Shown piece after piece: positions 34,924-46,578 of a stretch of 64,000 nt of DNA. The position numbers and the translations under genes are program-made. The notes under the pieces were generated by a model. It worked only from the letters and a program-made list of their open reading frames with translations, searched no databases and was not told where the DNA came from. Origin of the DNA: Apophysomyces variabilis (lineage: Eukaryota; Mucoromycota; Mucoromycetes; Mucorales; Mucoraceae); NCBI GenBank assembly GCA_002749535.1, contig MZZL01000403.1, positions 706,209-770,208 of the forward strand. The letters run 5' to 3'. Each line of letters starts with the position of its first letter. Within the stretch, counting starts at the first letter, position 1.

Positions 34924-37313
34924 TTTTTCTTTCTTTATATGGAGCTGCCGCCTTGTAATGTCGCGGCAGATTAAGTTCCTTCCAGTTGTCTGCATGTCGA
35001 TGATCAACTGGTGGCCATTCCATCTTTATGCTTCGTTTTAAATTTATGGTTGCCCAATGGCAATTGTTTGATGTAATGCATAATTAATGGCTGCTCATTA
35101 CGGTTTGACGGAGCCTGGTAAGGCAAGTACAACATCGACTTGTGCTCAATGGCACCTCCACTGGAGAGAAATGCAATTGGGCGATTGAAGCTGTCCGCTG
35201 CCAACTGGAGATCTGTGCTTGCATCGAACCAATGCTGCATGGGGCATGGCTGCTGGCTGCATGCATTGTTTTAGGGGATAGGCCGTACTCCATACGATGG
35301 TTCAAGGTCTTGAATTCAGCATCAGAATTGAAACAAATGTACTTTTGACACTTTTGTTCATTGACGGAAAGGTACATTAACATGTCAGCCTCGACTTCCA
35401 TATACTGGCTCTCATCTCCCATATACAAGTAATGCAAGCGTTCTATAGCCACACCAACCATCGGCTACAACGTCTTGCATGTGTTCAATAACATGGGCTA
35501 GGATGCCTTTATGCCCAATGCTAGTATGATATTTTTCAAAGTTGGTTAAATAATCATGGAAGATCCCATTATTAAACGGTGTTACTAACTTTTTTTCCAT
35601 GTTTCTTGGTCCTTTGGCAATCCAAAGATCGTCTGCATCATTTTCGATGGCTGTTTTTCTTTTGTTTGTTTTGTTTGGAGGAATTATTTCATCCTCAATA
35701 CTTTCTTCAACGTTTTTGATTTTTTGGCGGTTTTCCTTCGGACAGTTTCAAAGGCAGAGGGGAAACGAGAGTTCTTGGTGTCCTTGGGGCTGCCTTTGGC
35801 TGGACTGCCGTGGGGAAGGCCAGCTCTTCAACCGGTTTTGGAGAGAAGGAGGTGACTACTTCCTGTAGACGTGCTATAAGATCCTCCTTTTGTTGAGTGT
35901 TCTCGCACGCGACATACAAGTCCTGGATGGAATTCATCGTTTTTTCGAATTTTATCTGACATCGTTTTCATTGGATGCCCCAACTGGAAGCATGATCACA
36001 CACCCTTTAAAACATAATAAATTAATAAGCATTCAACAGTTTTACAGTTACTGACCTTGGGGAGTAGTTAGATGCCAACGTTTATGAACCATCTCTGGCT
36101 CTATTGATGCTGTTCTGTCGTTAGGCAGAGTGTTTTTGCATGGTAGACAGTAGTTGACGCACAATGTACATTGGCAGTTTTGCACCTTATCTTCATTTTC
36201 CATCTCCCATGCTTTGTAAAGCTCGCGCTGGATGCGCCTGAGAGCAAAATGGCAGATTCTGCCTTGCAAGTTTTTCAAAGCAGCTGCCATTTTTAGATTT
36301 GCAATGGTGCGATCTCTGCTTTTCACGACAGGTCTTGTTAACAGCTCACGATTGCTGGTTACTTGCTGACGAAAGTCCTATTGTTTAAGCAAGATCAACA
36401 CATTGTCCGTTAGAATCGCTTATCTTACATTGGAAAACAACCAGTTATGAATGCTATTAAATAGCTTCTTCAGGCTGCCCACAGTGCTCAGAATCTGCTT
36501 CAGCTGCCAATGAGCACCTTCTATCCGCTGGCTTGTCCAGGCTCCAAAATAAATATGGCGCTCTATCCACAGACCAGCACACATCTCCTTGTACGACAGC
36601 AAGCTAAATCAAGTTGATAGGTATGCCCATCATATACTTGTTAGTGTACAAAATATACCCCTTGATGTAGCTCTGAAGTGCCTGAGCTTTGGATATCTTG
36701 CTGGCTAGGCGAGGGGACGTCTGCAGGCCTTGTCGAACTCTTCTTCGTCCCTATCCAAATAATCTTGTCCACAGCAGCCTTAAAGAAAACGTCACGCTCT
36801 TTGGAGCCATGCTAGAAGGATCTGGCCACATGCACCTTGAAATTATTGTTGATGTGCCATGCGCAAAGGTTGTGAGCGGCAAACTGACATTTTTACGAAT
36901 GACTGCCCCAAGAGCGCGGTCTCCGTCTGCAGCAAATGTCCTAGGCCGCACCGTGTCATCAACAAACAGTACTTCCGAAAGCCGTGAATAGGAAGATATT
37001 TTTCGTTCGACATGACTGCTAAAGCAGCAAAGGAGAATGTTGGAGAAAGATCGCATGCTCATTTACAAGGATGTCAATGCGTACATTGTCCACGAGAGAC
37101 CTCCTGTGCGCATTTGTTTTACAGGTTGTATCAAGGCTGGTAACCTTCGGAAACCGTCGCGACCTCTCGATTGCTACTTTATGACTACAGTAATCCAATG
37201 TAATTTCGACCTGGAAGAGACCGCCTACAGGTTGTCAAAATTGAGGATTGAGAATAAGTGGCGGGCTAATGGAATTGGTTCCTGCTGTACTGTCGTAGTT
37301 TTCAGCAAGTAAA
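34924..37313 (-). mobile_element. Decayed MULE transposon: DDE transposase + SWIM finger + OTU-like protease
   Basis: Reading the minus strand from 37.3 to 34.9 kb gives pieces of one large protein in several frames. VTSLDTTCKTNAHRRSL is the first catalytic-Asp region of MULE/FAR1-type transposases. RTFAADGDRALGAVIRKN is the second Asp. QFAAHNLCAWHINNNFKVH is the CxWH motif, in another frame from the second Asp, and SQRIEGAHWQLKQILST holds the catalytic Glu. The SWIM-like CxC and CxH pattern follows (KVQNCQCTLCVNYCLPCKNT). Then comes an OTU-type cysteine protease motif (DVVADGWCGYRTLALLVYG), continued in another frame by ESQYMEVEADMLMYLSVNE, HWFDASTDLQLAADSFNRP and a KDGM...WPPVDHRHADNW tail. 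At least two frame breaks (near 36860 and 35440) indicate a pseudogene. Terminal inverted repeats were not found. Confidence 0.72.
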
Positions 37314-39472
37314 CAATAGCAGTTCAAGAAGCAAATTCAAACGGTCTTAGTAGGTTGTTGAAATTTTTTTCTTCTATAAAACAACACTATCTAGCCTGTT
37401 TATATCTTTGATCCTTTCTATAGTCCAGATTGAGAGGTGAAGGAAGGAGATTCTAGGCTCATGTTCTACTTCCCATGGACTAACTGGGGAATTTTCGTTG
37501 TGAAGATCTTGTAAGCGTGTCGAGCCCATCGGACGTTGACAATGAGCCCTGAGTGCTAGTCTAGCGTAGAGCATCACTGACTTTGACCGTTAAGCACCGT
37601 TGTTACAATGTTGCGCTGGACATGACGCTATTGATGCTAGTGTGTCTCGAAGTCCATAAGATATGAACAATTTCCCATTGCCAGAAAGTCTTGTAATGGA
37701 ACACCGCGTGTTAAAGCGAGGTCGGATGGCAGAAAACGAACCGAAGTTAGTGGGGAAGCAGTTAGTAGATAGACATAGCCATGTAGGAAGCCGGGTAGAA
37801 ATGGTACCCACTCTGAGCGGAAGGTGTGCTTTTTTGCTCTGTACCAAATCTTGTCGGTCAAGCCCCAGCCCTAGCTTGGCTGCGTGGAGCTTTAAAAGCG
37901 TTGATGGGATCGTAGCGAAGAAGATGCGAAAGATTAAGTTCTTTGAATATAATACAGGATAGGCTGGATGTCGACTTGAGTGCGTGAGATTGGACGACGC
38001 GGGATAATCTCTTTGTGTTGCAAAATAAGTGCAGATTATCCGTTGTGCGAATCGGTATTGGATGAGCATCGAGGTGAAGAATTGCTGCGACAGAAACTTA
38101 TATCACGCTTTAAGTTCCATTTCAATCAATAGCATCATCTATCTACCAAGTTTCATTGATCCTATCGTTCTTTCAAAAATAACGACACTCCTTCGCCTGC
38201 AGATCAACAATCTCTTAGTTAAACGTGCTGCTGAACCTGCTCCGGATACCCTAGGTTTCGGCAGCAAAACGTTGTGCTCGTTTCAACGAAGATGGGAATA
38301 ATCAAACGCAATATACGCGAGAGTCAATCTCACATTTTGATCCTTAATCAAGGTTAACATAAACGTTCCTCGATTGCCTAACGGGTTTGGAGGTTCTGAA
38401 CGAATAGCATGAGCATCTAAAGAAAAATTACTGAATCATGCGAGATCGACCATAAGTGGCTTCGAGATATATCCCTCATGTTGCGCGTAAGTGGGAACGT
38501 CTTGTTGTAAGGAAGCGAAGATACTGCTTATTGAATACCAATGTTGTCTTTTACCTTTGGTAAACCATTCTCTGTATTCTTATAGTAATCGAACCAATAG
38601 CATTCGCGCCCTTCGATGCTTTTGAACAAATTTCACCGTTACTTTTTATTGATTCACGTTAGAAGCGGCCGGCATTTATGTGATGAACTAGGCAGTATCG
38701 ATGCCCGAGCAAAATTTCATCAGGTATGCCACTGCGGAACGCATATTGACTTCTTGAAGCAACTAATGCCGACTTAATCAAAAAGCGTTGTGTGCATCGA
38801 TCAATAATTGAATGAATTGCTGGGGTAAAATAGACCCTTTTTGGACCAAATGTTGCCGAATGGGATGTTGAATCCGGGAGACACCTAGTATAAGTGCAAC
38901 AACGCTCTTTAGTTTCATTAATTTTTCTTCTGCTTGTCTTTTGTAGTACAGCAGTTCTCATTGTCATTTCGATATATACCTTATGTTTGTAATAATGCTA
39001 AGATCCCTAATAGCAGTTTGACATCTAAGGGAAGGACTATACACTCGATTTCCCATTTTCAATGATTCTCTTAATAAGAACCATTTGATAAAGCAGACCT
39101 CTTTTCTTTTTGTCTGTAACGATATTTGTGCTCATGACAAAAATGGTTAAGCACAAAGCAAAATCAGATATACGACATTTCTTCTTCTAAGAATATGGCA
39201 ATCAGAAGCCGAGAATGGGATATCTATTTGTTTGACCGTACGGTAGTACACGTTCAATAGACTTAATGCGGTTCAAACTATGACCTTCCCCTACTGAAAG
39301 ATAGTCGAATGATTATAGTTGACTTTCCCAGAAACTAACGATTCAAACGTTGAGCGCTGGCTTAAAAAATGGGAAGTTCCAGGTATCGCAGGAATCACTT
39401 GTACGTTAAGTGGCACAGCCAATTTTCCTTGTCTTGAGTGACTGGTGGTAGGGTCTGAACAGTGCTTGAACC
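37314..39472. other. 2.2-kb region without a supported gene
   Basis: Overlapping open frames at 37590-38069 and 37637-37861 (minus) and 37663-37962 (plus) could be decayed mobile-element sequence, but no catalytic motif was found in any frame. Open frames at 38029-38301 and 38659-38967 are likewise unassigned. It adjoins the MULE relic, so degenerate transposon DNA is a reasonable guess only. Confidence 0.35.
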
Positions 39473-40136
39473 ATGACCAACCGTATGCTCGTACTGGTAG
39501 GCTTACCAGGATCCGGAAAGAGCACATTCTCAAATAAACTGATTGAATGTCGTCTTGTAAGTGCCTTGGGAGTGACTTGCACATGCCCCAATGTTGTCTA
39601 GCATTGACATTTTGATGGACAACACATAGGATTGGCGTCGTATTAATCAAGACGACATGAAGTCGCGCAAAAACTGCGAGCGGTTTACTCGGAAATTTCT
39701 TGAGGAAAAGCGCAACGTGGTGATTGATCGATGCAATTTTGACCTTAAACAACGAAAAACATGGATCGAGCTCGCTAAGGAATACAATGTTCCGGTGGAT
39801 TGTATCATTTTTACTGCCACGGCCGAGGTCAGTCTAATTTCCTCATTTCTCTTATTCCCAAACGTTGGTGGCCTAATTGACGGATTTCGATAGGAATGTA
39901 GCAGTCGTATCCTGGGACGGACAGAGCATCCAACAGGAGTGATCGGTGACCGAGGGGTGCATATACTCAATCGTTTTATACAAGATTATCATCCACCTAC
40001 GGAGGGCGTGATGGAGGGGTTCGATCGCATTATGTACCTTGATCCCAGTCCTGTACCGGATTGCACCGAAGAGCGCGTCGACCAGGTGCTGTATGATCTG
40101 TCATGCATGAAGTCTAGATCATCCAGCATCGAGTAA
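39473..40136 (+). CDS. P-loop kinase of the PNK/AAA_33 type
   Basis: Small ATP-binding protein resembling the kinase part of polynucleotide kinases and of plant aprataxin-like proteins. Exons 39473-39556, 39630-39827 and 39894-40136 give 174 residues. The Walker A motif LVLVGLPGSGKSTFSNKL is at residues 6-23. RINQDDMKSRKNCERFTR and NVVIDRCNFDLKQRKTWIEL match the lid and DRCN motif of that group, and VPVDCIIFTATAEECSSRIL with GRTEHP continues the fold. The C-terminus (EGFDRIMYLDPSPVPD) closes the kinase domain. There is no phosphatase, FHA or HIT domain, so it is a stand-alone kinase. All introns are phase 0. The natural substrate is unknown. Confidence 0.75.
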
Positions 40137-41378
40137 GAGTTCATTCACCAATTCTCGGTGTCTGTGGAAGTGTCAAAGCCAAGTTCACTCTTTGCCCTTG
40201 TACTTCCTTGTTTATACCTGTCCTAGATAACTCTTCAATGAACTGTAAACGTTACATTTGTGCTAACTACAGCTGATGGCTTGCTATGGAATAAACGTTC
40301 ACTAGGTATACACGGATGGTTTTTTGTTGGGTTCATAAGTAAGATGCTGCATGGAGGCCAAGCGAATAGAGCAGAAACATAAAAAGCAGCGTACGGTCCA
40401 TATGTGCGGTAGCAGTGGCCCAACTTATGATTCCGTTGACCGCGCTTTTTTTTCTTTCGTTTTTGTTGGCTCAAAGATAAGCATATCAGCAAATAGATTT
40501 AACCTGGTGAAATCTTAACCATTCTATAAAAGTAAGAAAGAGGCCGATGCGATAAAAATGCGGCAGATGCATGAAATCCCAGAGTTGAAAAGAGTGATAC
40601 AAGGAAGATCTGATAAATTATGACGCCGACCGATTGACCAATAAAACAACGTTTCATAGCTTACTTATCTTATCTATTCCTTTGTGAAACAGTTTAAGTA
40701 GGACCTTGCTGTTTGTTTACTAGATCATTTGTTGGTATACCATGACTTGCTTTCACTTGACCAATGTTTTCTGAAACTTCTTTATGTCATCTATGACAAG
40801 AAGCAGAAGAATGGCCATATTACGAAACGGTACAAATTGGGGACGTGGCTTCCTCAATTTGGGAGTGGAGGTAAATCGGCCCTGACTAAGCACAAAACCA
40901 GTTTGCTCGGCCATTGTGCCACCAGCAAAATAGAAAAAATGCAACTCAGCTGTCGGAGTGAATGGCACACCATCGGCGGACCGCCGAGTATACGCTTCTT
41001 TCTTTTCTATTGGATATGAGTTGTGAATAAGACATAACGTAGTGATGAAGAGGAGACGAGATATGGAAAGAAACGGTTGTGTTAATTGGTGACAAAGGAT
41101 CAGATAAAAGCCGAATGCAATAAAAGTGGGGGGTGGGGCGTAGAGGGTGACATTGTTTGTCCTACTTTGCAAGGGTACGTGTAAAAGAGAGAAGAAGAAA
41201 GGGGGGTGGAGCTGAGATATCAGATTGACCTTATAAAGAAATGCCGTGCGGGGCCATGCGGGACGAATGACGATTTGGCAGTCTAATCTGATCTTTTATA
41301 AACAGTACTCGTTATCCTTTTTCCGTTCTCTCGTTCATTTCCTTTTTCGCCCTCTTTTCTTTTTCTCGGTTTCCCTCC
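40137..41378. promoter_or_regulatory. Mitoferrin promoter and upstream intergenic DNA
   Basis: 1.2 kb with no supported gene. Near the mitoferrin start there are G-rich tracts at 41126-41139 and 41201-41210, a TATAAA at 41297-41302 about 77 bp before the ATG, and a long pyrimidine stretch (41315-41375) just before the start codon. Together these look like a strong core promoter. Confidence 0.5.
41297..41302 (+). promoter_or_regulatory. TATA box of the mitoferrin gene
   Basis: TATAAA 77 bp upstream of the ATG at 41379, followed by a CT-rich initiator-like stretch. The position is typical for a fungal TATA box with a short leader. Confidence 0.5.
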
Positions 41379-42461
41379 ATGGCTGAAGAATACGATTACG
41401 AATCGCTTGGTCCATCCTCTTCCTTAACCCAGAACGCTATAGCCGGTGCTCTTGCCGGTATTGCCGAACACTGTGCCATTTATCCTATGGATAGTATCAA
41501 GGTATGTACAACAAGAGATATTCCCACCACGGTAGTATATATTTATTTGATTTTATTTCCTTGGATACAGACACGAATGCAAGTGATTCAGACAGCAAGG
41601 CCGCCAGTTCTTGCAGCTGCCATGCCACATGCCTCTGTGATCGTACAATCTCCAGCTTTCAAGTCATTCCGAGCAACCACTGGCAACCTATGGCGAGGTG
41701 TTCAGTCCGTCATACTGGGTGCAGGACCTGCTCATGCTTTGTATTTTACGACTTATGAAGCTTCAAAGGAAGCGTTTGGAGCAAATAGAGCAGGACATCA
41801 TGTTTTTGCAACAGCCGCTGCAGGTGCATGTGCTACGCTTGCGCACGATACATTGATGAACCCATTTGATGGTAAAGCATATAACATTTGGAAAAAAGAG
41901 TTTGTTGGATACTAAACAAGTGAAATTGCGTTCATTCTAGTGGTGAAGCAACGAATGCAACTATGCGATTGCACGTACAAATCAGTACGTGAATGCACCC
42001 GCAACGTTTATCGAAAAGAGGGTATCAAAGCCTTCTATATTTCGTTGCCAACTACTTTGGCAATCTCTGTACCCTTCCAGTCCGTCCAATTTGCCACGTA
42101 TGAATACTTTCGAAAAGTCTTTAACCCCTCTGGTGAATATCATCCCAAGACACACGTTGTTGCAGGTGCTTTGGCTGGAATGGTCGCTTCTTCCATAACC
42201 ACACCTCTGGACGTTGTAAAGACACTGCTGCAGACACGAGGCAATAGCAGTGACCCTCAGATTCGGAACGCAGGAGGTTTACGGGACGCTGTAAGAATCA
42301 TTCACGAACGTTATGGTATCCGCGGATTTTTCAGAGGATTCAAACCGAGGGTATTGACACATATGCCGAGTGCAGCCATTAGTTGGAGTGTGTATGAATA
42401 CTTCAAATGGTTTATTGGCGTTCAGGAAGCGACGAGGGACCAAGAGCTTTTGCGTCTATAA
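41379..42461 (+). CDS. MRS4: Mitoferrin (Mrs3/Mrs4), mitochondrial iron carrier
   Basis: Mitochondrial carrier family protein importing iron for haem and Fe-S synthesis. Exons 41379-41501, 41571-41871 and 41941-42461 give 314 residues. The three carrier repeats have signatures IYPMDSIKTRMQVIQ, LMNPFDVVKQRMQLCD and ITTPLDVVKTLLQTRG. Each repeat begins with a membrane helix (AIAGALAGIAEHCAIYP, VFATAAAGACATLAHDT, VVAGALAGMVASSITTP). LWRGVQSVILGAGPAHALYF and ISVPFQSVQFATYEY fit the Mrs3/4 subgroup. Its C-terminus (SAAISWSVYEYFKWF) is also typical. Introns sit at the ends of the signature regions, between PMDSIK and TRMQ and between PFD and VVK. Identification is secure at family level and good for the iron subgroup. 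Confidence 0.9.
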
Positions 42462-42742
42462 AATCAACAACAGCACTTACCACATAGAAAAACTTCCATT
42501 GATCAGAAGTTAACCTGTTTTATTTTCTCTTGTATCATAGTCTGGATCATCATCATTTACATGCTTGTACATTAGTTTTCTTTTTTTCTTTTTCTCAATA
42601 TAATTAACAGAAACGTTACTGATTATAACTTTTTTTTCAATGAGCAATGTCCAAAAGCAGTCGCGGGGTATAAAGTGCATAAGCGTACAGCACCGCCTCC
42701 TTTTGTCACAGTTCGCCGCGGTTATATCTACATTCTCTCAAC

Positions 42743-44298
42743 ATGGTAAGATCTAAGGAGAGATCCTTGTTTTTCTGTTTCTAAATGTACTCTTTGCTTT
42801 GTTTTTCTTGCCTGTAGCCTAGAGCTAAATCAAGGACAGTAACTATCTCGGAGACGAAAAAAGTAACGACACAAACGCAGTCAGTCAAACGCAGTGTCAG
42901 GTTGGCACAAAAAGATCAAGTCGTCGCATCATCGTCTTCTGCCACTTCCGGTTATACTGTTGTTTTGGTCGATAAGAGAAAAAAACGAAAAGCAAAGACC
43001 AATGACGACAATGAGAATCAACCTAAGCGAAAGAAGAACTCCATCAAACAGCAGGAGGGCGACGATCCGGACGATCTTCGAGGTGTTCCTCCCGTAAGTT
43101 ATTTTAATAAAGTGCTCTTTTTTCCTTTATTTGCGTACTGAATCATTTGTGGGATAGGCTCTACTAGGAAGAATTGAACGCGCGCGTAAACAACGCATGT
43201 GTGTTTTATCGAGACAACCCGGCGGCTTCCGCTATGAACGCTTTGACGGTAAGGCCTATACTGATCTTTCTGTTTCCGTCGGCTTTAATTTTCACATTGC
43301 TCTTTAAACACAATTTTAGTTTTGGGAAGCACTGCCAACGTAAGGAAAAAGACGTTTATTTTTTTTATCATAACAATCGCATTTCTTGTTTGTGGAATAT
43401 CTTGTGTAGTTTTACACTGTGGAAATTGGCCCGGTTATATCATGCACTTGTATGGATCATCGTATGCGAGGCGCTCATTGCAAACATATCCTTATGATTC
43501 TGCTTAAGGTGTTCCGTCTTAGGCCAACCGCGAAGGCATTCAGGAGCTTAACTCTCTCGAGGACGGTAATTTGCCGAAGCACGAATGCAAACGAAGTCTA
43601 ATTATTGCTTCCTCAAAAATAATAGGATGTCGAAGAGATGTATGACAATTGTGTACCTGATCCCAGTGTACTGGTAAGTAATGGGCACTAGACTCAACGA
43701 TAAATGACTAAACGTTTGCTGCTGCTGAAAGGCGGATGAGCAGCTAAAACAAAAGATCAATGAAAAAATATATGGGCCCCCATCCCCAACGACAACCGCG
43801 ACAGTTGAAAGGTAAGTCATGCTTTCGTATAGCATAGCGAAAAGATTTTTGATACCCATCATCTTGCGTTCGTTAAAGACGGCCACTGGACACGTCAGAT
43901 TGTCCCATTTGTTTCGACGAATTTAAAGAGTCGGAAATTAGCAAAATCCTGTTCTGTAAGAAATGCCGCAATAACATTCATCAGGTAATTATCCGGTTTA
44001 TTGTTTGCCGTTTGGTTTCATTCATTTTCTACTTGCAGGTCTGCTTTGATTCCTGGGCGGCCATGCGTGGATCTGACGTGACATGTGTCTACTGTCGGTC
44101 TCTCTGGGAAGATGATCGTTCATCTAAGAAAAACAAAGGCAAAAGGCCTCTACCTAGAGGACCGGAAGGATACGTTAACTTCGCTAATGAAGCTGGAGTG
44201 TCTCTTAAGCGAGGTAAAAAAAAAAAAAAAAAAAGGTTGGGAGTTTAGCATTCAAATATTCACATATCTGGACAGATACGTCGACCTATCGCCGTTGA
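42743..44298 (+). CDS. SWIM-RING zinc-finger protein, putative E3 ubiquitin ligase
   Basis: Ten coding exons give 325 residues: 42743-42745, 42818-43093, 43158-43248, 43320-43339, 43410-43565, 43626-43673, 43732-43811, 43879-43984, 44039-44213 and 44276-44298. The first coding exon is the ATG alone, immediately followed by GTAAGA. A basic disordered N-terminus (residues 1-95) leads to LLGRIERARKQRMCVLSRQP. The SWIM finger follows, ISCTCMDHRMRGAHCKHILM with CxC...CxH. The RING is SDCPICFDEFKESEISKILF, CKKCRNNIHQVCFDSWAAMR and VTCVYCRSLW. SWIM followed by RING is the layout of ZSWIM2-type ligases. A 20-nt exon (43320-43339) codes the LGSTAN loop before SWIM. The last exon (DTSTYRR) is less certain. 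Ligase activity is inferred from the RING. Confidence 0.82.
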
Positions 44299-45046
44299 AA
44301 CTAGCTCTAAACTAAATGCTGCTTACTATGAATAAAAAAGCGTTATGTTGCTTTTTGCTTTGCAAGACATGTTACTGGCTGAATAATGCGATCTGATGAA
44401 TAAGGCAGATTTTGAGCCGTACCCTACCTGTATCTTGTGCACAACTATCGAAAACAACCAGATATTGCAAATGAGCTCTTCGTCAGAATTACAATATCAC
44501 TATTGTTTATACTAGAATGACAGGTCATGCTTTTTGATTGTTTTGCAGGAAAGTGTAATGCTGCTCAATTGACGGTTCGAGCAAGCACCGATTGCCATCT
44601 TTATCTTTTTATCTGCCCAACGAATGTGGCCCCATCTTGTCCGTTAAATTGTTTAACTTGACCAGTTTTCTTCTTCTTTTTCCAGACCTGAGTTCATCAG
44701 AACGTCTATGGTTATTCAGCAAATGCATGTTATGCGCCGCACATCTTAAATACACGGCAACGAAAGCATTGTAAAAGGAAACGCCTACTTGTACCTGAAC
44801 GACGCGTATCCCATTCTATCTATTCATATGTTAGTTCGTTTTTAACGATCTTTGCTTAATATCTTCAAAGTTATTGGGCTGCTGGTAGCTAATGCCAAGA
44901 CAAATGTTAACAGGTCCTCAACAGGTCTTTTTCATAGCTGTGACATATCAGTTTAATGCTGGAATGTCCGAAAGTGGGAATGACTCGAATGCTGCTCTGC
45001 TGCTTTTCATTCTCAGTGGCTTCAAACGATCCCTCACACGAGATCG
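44299..45046. promoter_or_regulatory. Intergenic region upstream of MCM10
   Basis: 750 bp without a supported gene. A 60-codon plus-strand frame at 44592-44774 shows no family content. It should contain the MCM10 promoter; no specific element was identified. Confidence 0.45.
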
Positions 45047-46485
45047 ATGAATGACACAAGCACTACGGTGAACAAATCAGCCATCGAGCACATAGAAGCG
45101 GATTTATCCAATTGGTTTAGACTAAGGCAATCCCCATTGCCCACGAACCGAGCGAATCGTCCTCATGCAGTTCCTCATTTTCTAGGAATCGAAAAACATC
45201 AGCAAAGGATTTAGAGCGTTTTGTACAGGCTGAAACGAAATACATTCGCGTTCATAACCTTCCAGAACACGTTAAACAATACAACTCCATCTATGTGGGA
45301 AGCAAACCATCGGACGATTGGGTCACCATCGGCATTGTGGATCGGATAGTGTGCCGATCCGACTTCTGGGTTGCCCGTCTAACCAACATGAGAGGCGCCT
45401 TCTTTTATACTTTCGCGTTCGGGCGCGCATACAAGGATTATTGTCATGTTCTCCATCCCGGCTCTGTTATTGCTATATATAAACCTACTATTCTTTTGTC
45501 TAAACAGAGCAACGCGGCGGTCGGTCTGCATGTCAACTATCTTCAACAATTAAAGATCATTGGCGATAGCCGTGACCTGGTTCGATGTGAAGCCTACATC
45601 AACGAAGAAACACAATGCGATGAAATGGTTGACGGGTATAGAAAAAAAATTAATATGATTTCGGGTTCATCTTGAGACCAATTCACAAAAATCAACTAGG
45701 CGAGAAGGCGAATATTGTGATAGGCACATTGCTACAGCATACAAGTCTTCCAGATTCGAACGGACTGAGCTGACGTCTGGGTAAATAATCAGTGGAAAGG
45801 GACAATTTGTTTACACTAATGTCTTGATCCATTCAGGAACAGTGCTGTGGAAGTACGATGGGCACAAGTACGCCAAACAGAAAAAGGCGTAAGATACGAG
45901 GAAGCTGCTCATACGAAAATTCAAAGACGCGATTATACATATACAATCCATGGAAAGGGGATCTACTCATCAGACGGTCGTCATTTAAGTGCTAAACGCG
46001 AAGCAACTAAACCGACCGAACAGGACAAAGTGAATCTCAGGTAGAAAACTAGAAGAAAATGAAGCAAAGAATTTCATTCTCACAATTCATGATTTGTTTA
46101 TGTGATGGCTATTTATATAGCAAATTTTTACAAGGTCGAACGGACCCAGGCGCAGAAATGCTTCGAAAAATCAATGGAATTGAGGAAGCAGCTCCAAGTA
46201 CGTACTGACAAATTTGACATCATATAAGAGTACTGAAAACACTGCTACATAGAATGCGCACTTTCTTTAGAAGCAATGTCAAAGATGGGATTAAGTAGCA
46301 AACATATTTTGACAGACAAGGAGGAAGATGCAAAGGTATGAAAGATTTGACATGCGGTTTAGCAAACGTGATTGATGGACATTTACTGTTAATAGAAACG
46401 CGCCATTGCTGCTTTATTGAATAGCAATGCAAAGGAGGAAAGAGAGACGCCAAAGGGAAAAAAACCGCGCTATGTATATCTCTAG
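45047..46485 (+). CDS. MCM10: MCM10, DNA replication initiation factor (core form)
   Basis: MCM10 activates the CMG helicase at origins. Exons 45047-45067, 45121-45635, 45700-45780, 45837-46040, 46121-46197, 46253-46335 and 46396-46485 give 356 residues. The OB-fold region reads DDWVTIGIVDRIVCRSDFWV, ARLTNMRGAFFYTFAFGRAY and HVLHPGSVIAIYKPTILLS. The MCM10 zinc finger is CEAYINEETQCDEMVDGREG then EYCDRHIATAYKSSRFERTE, with the CCCH spacing of the family. YTIHGKGIYSSDGRHLSAKR matches the post-finger segment that leads to the RTDPGAEMLRK region. Yeast orthologues exceed 550 residues; here the N- and C-terminal extensions are short. The start in the 21-nt first exon (MNDTSTT) is inferred. Confidence 0.83.
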
Positions 46486-46578
46486 CGTCGGTCAATAAAG
46501 CAATTTTTCACGCAAATTCTTTGGAAAAACCTATTTAAACATTCCCCTTACCTTTTCTTTCTTTAACTCTCTGCCGAG

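Noticed and set aside
37590..38069. LINE-type reverse transcriptase remnant
   Set aside because: Overlapping frames looked vaguely like a retroelement C-terminus, but no catalytic YxDD or zinc knuckle was found in any frame.
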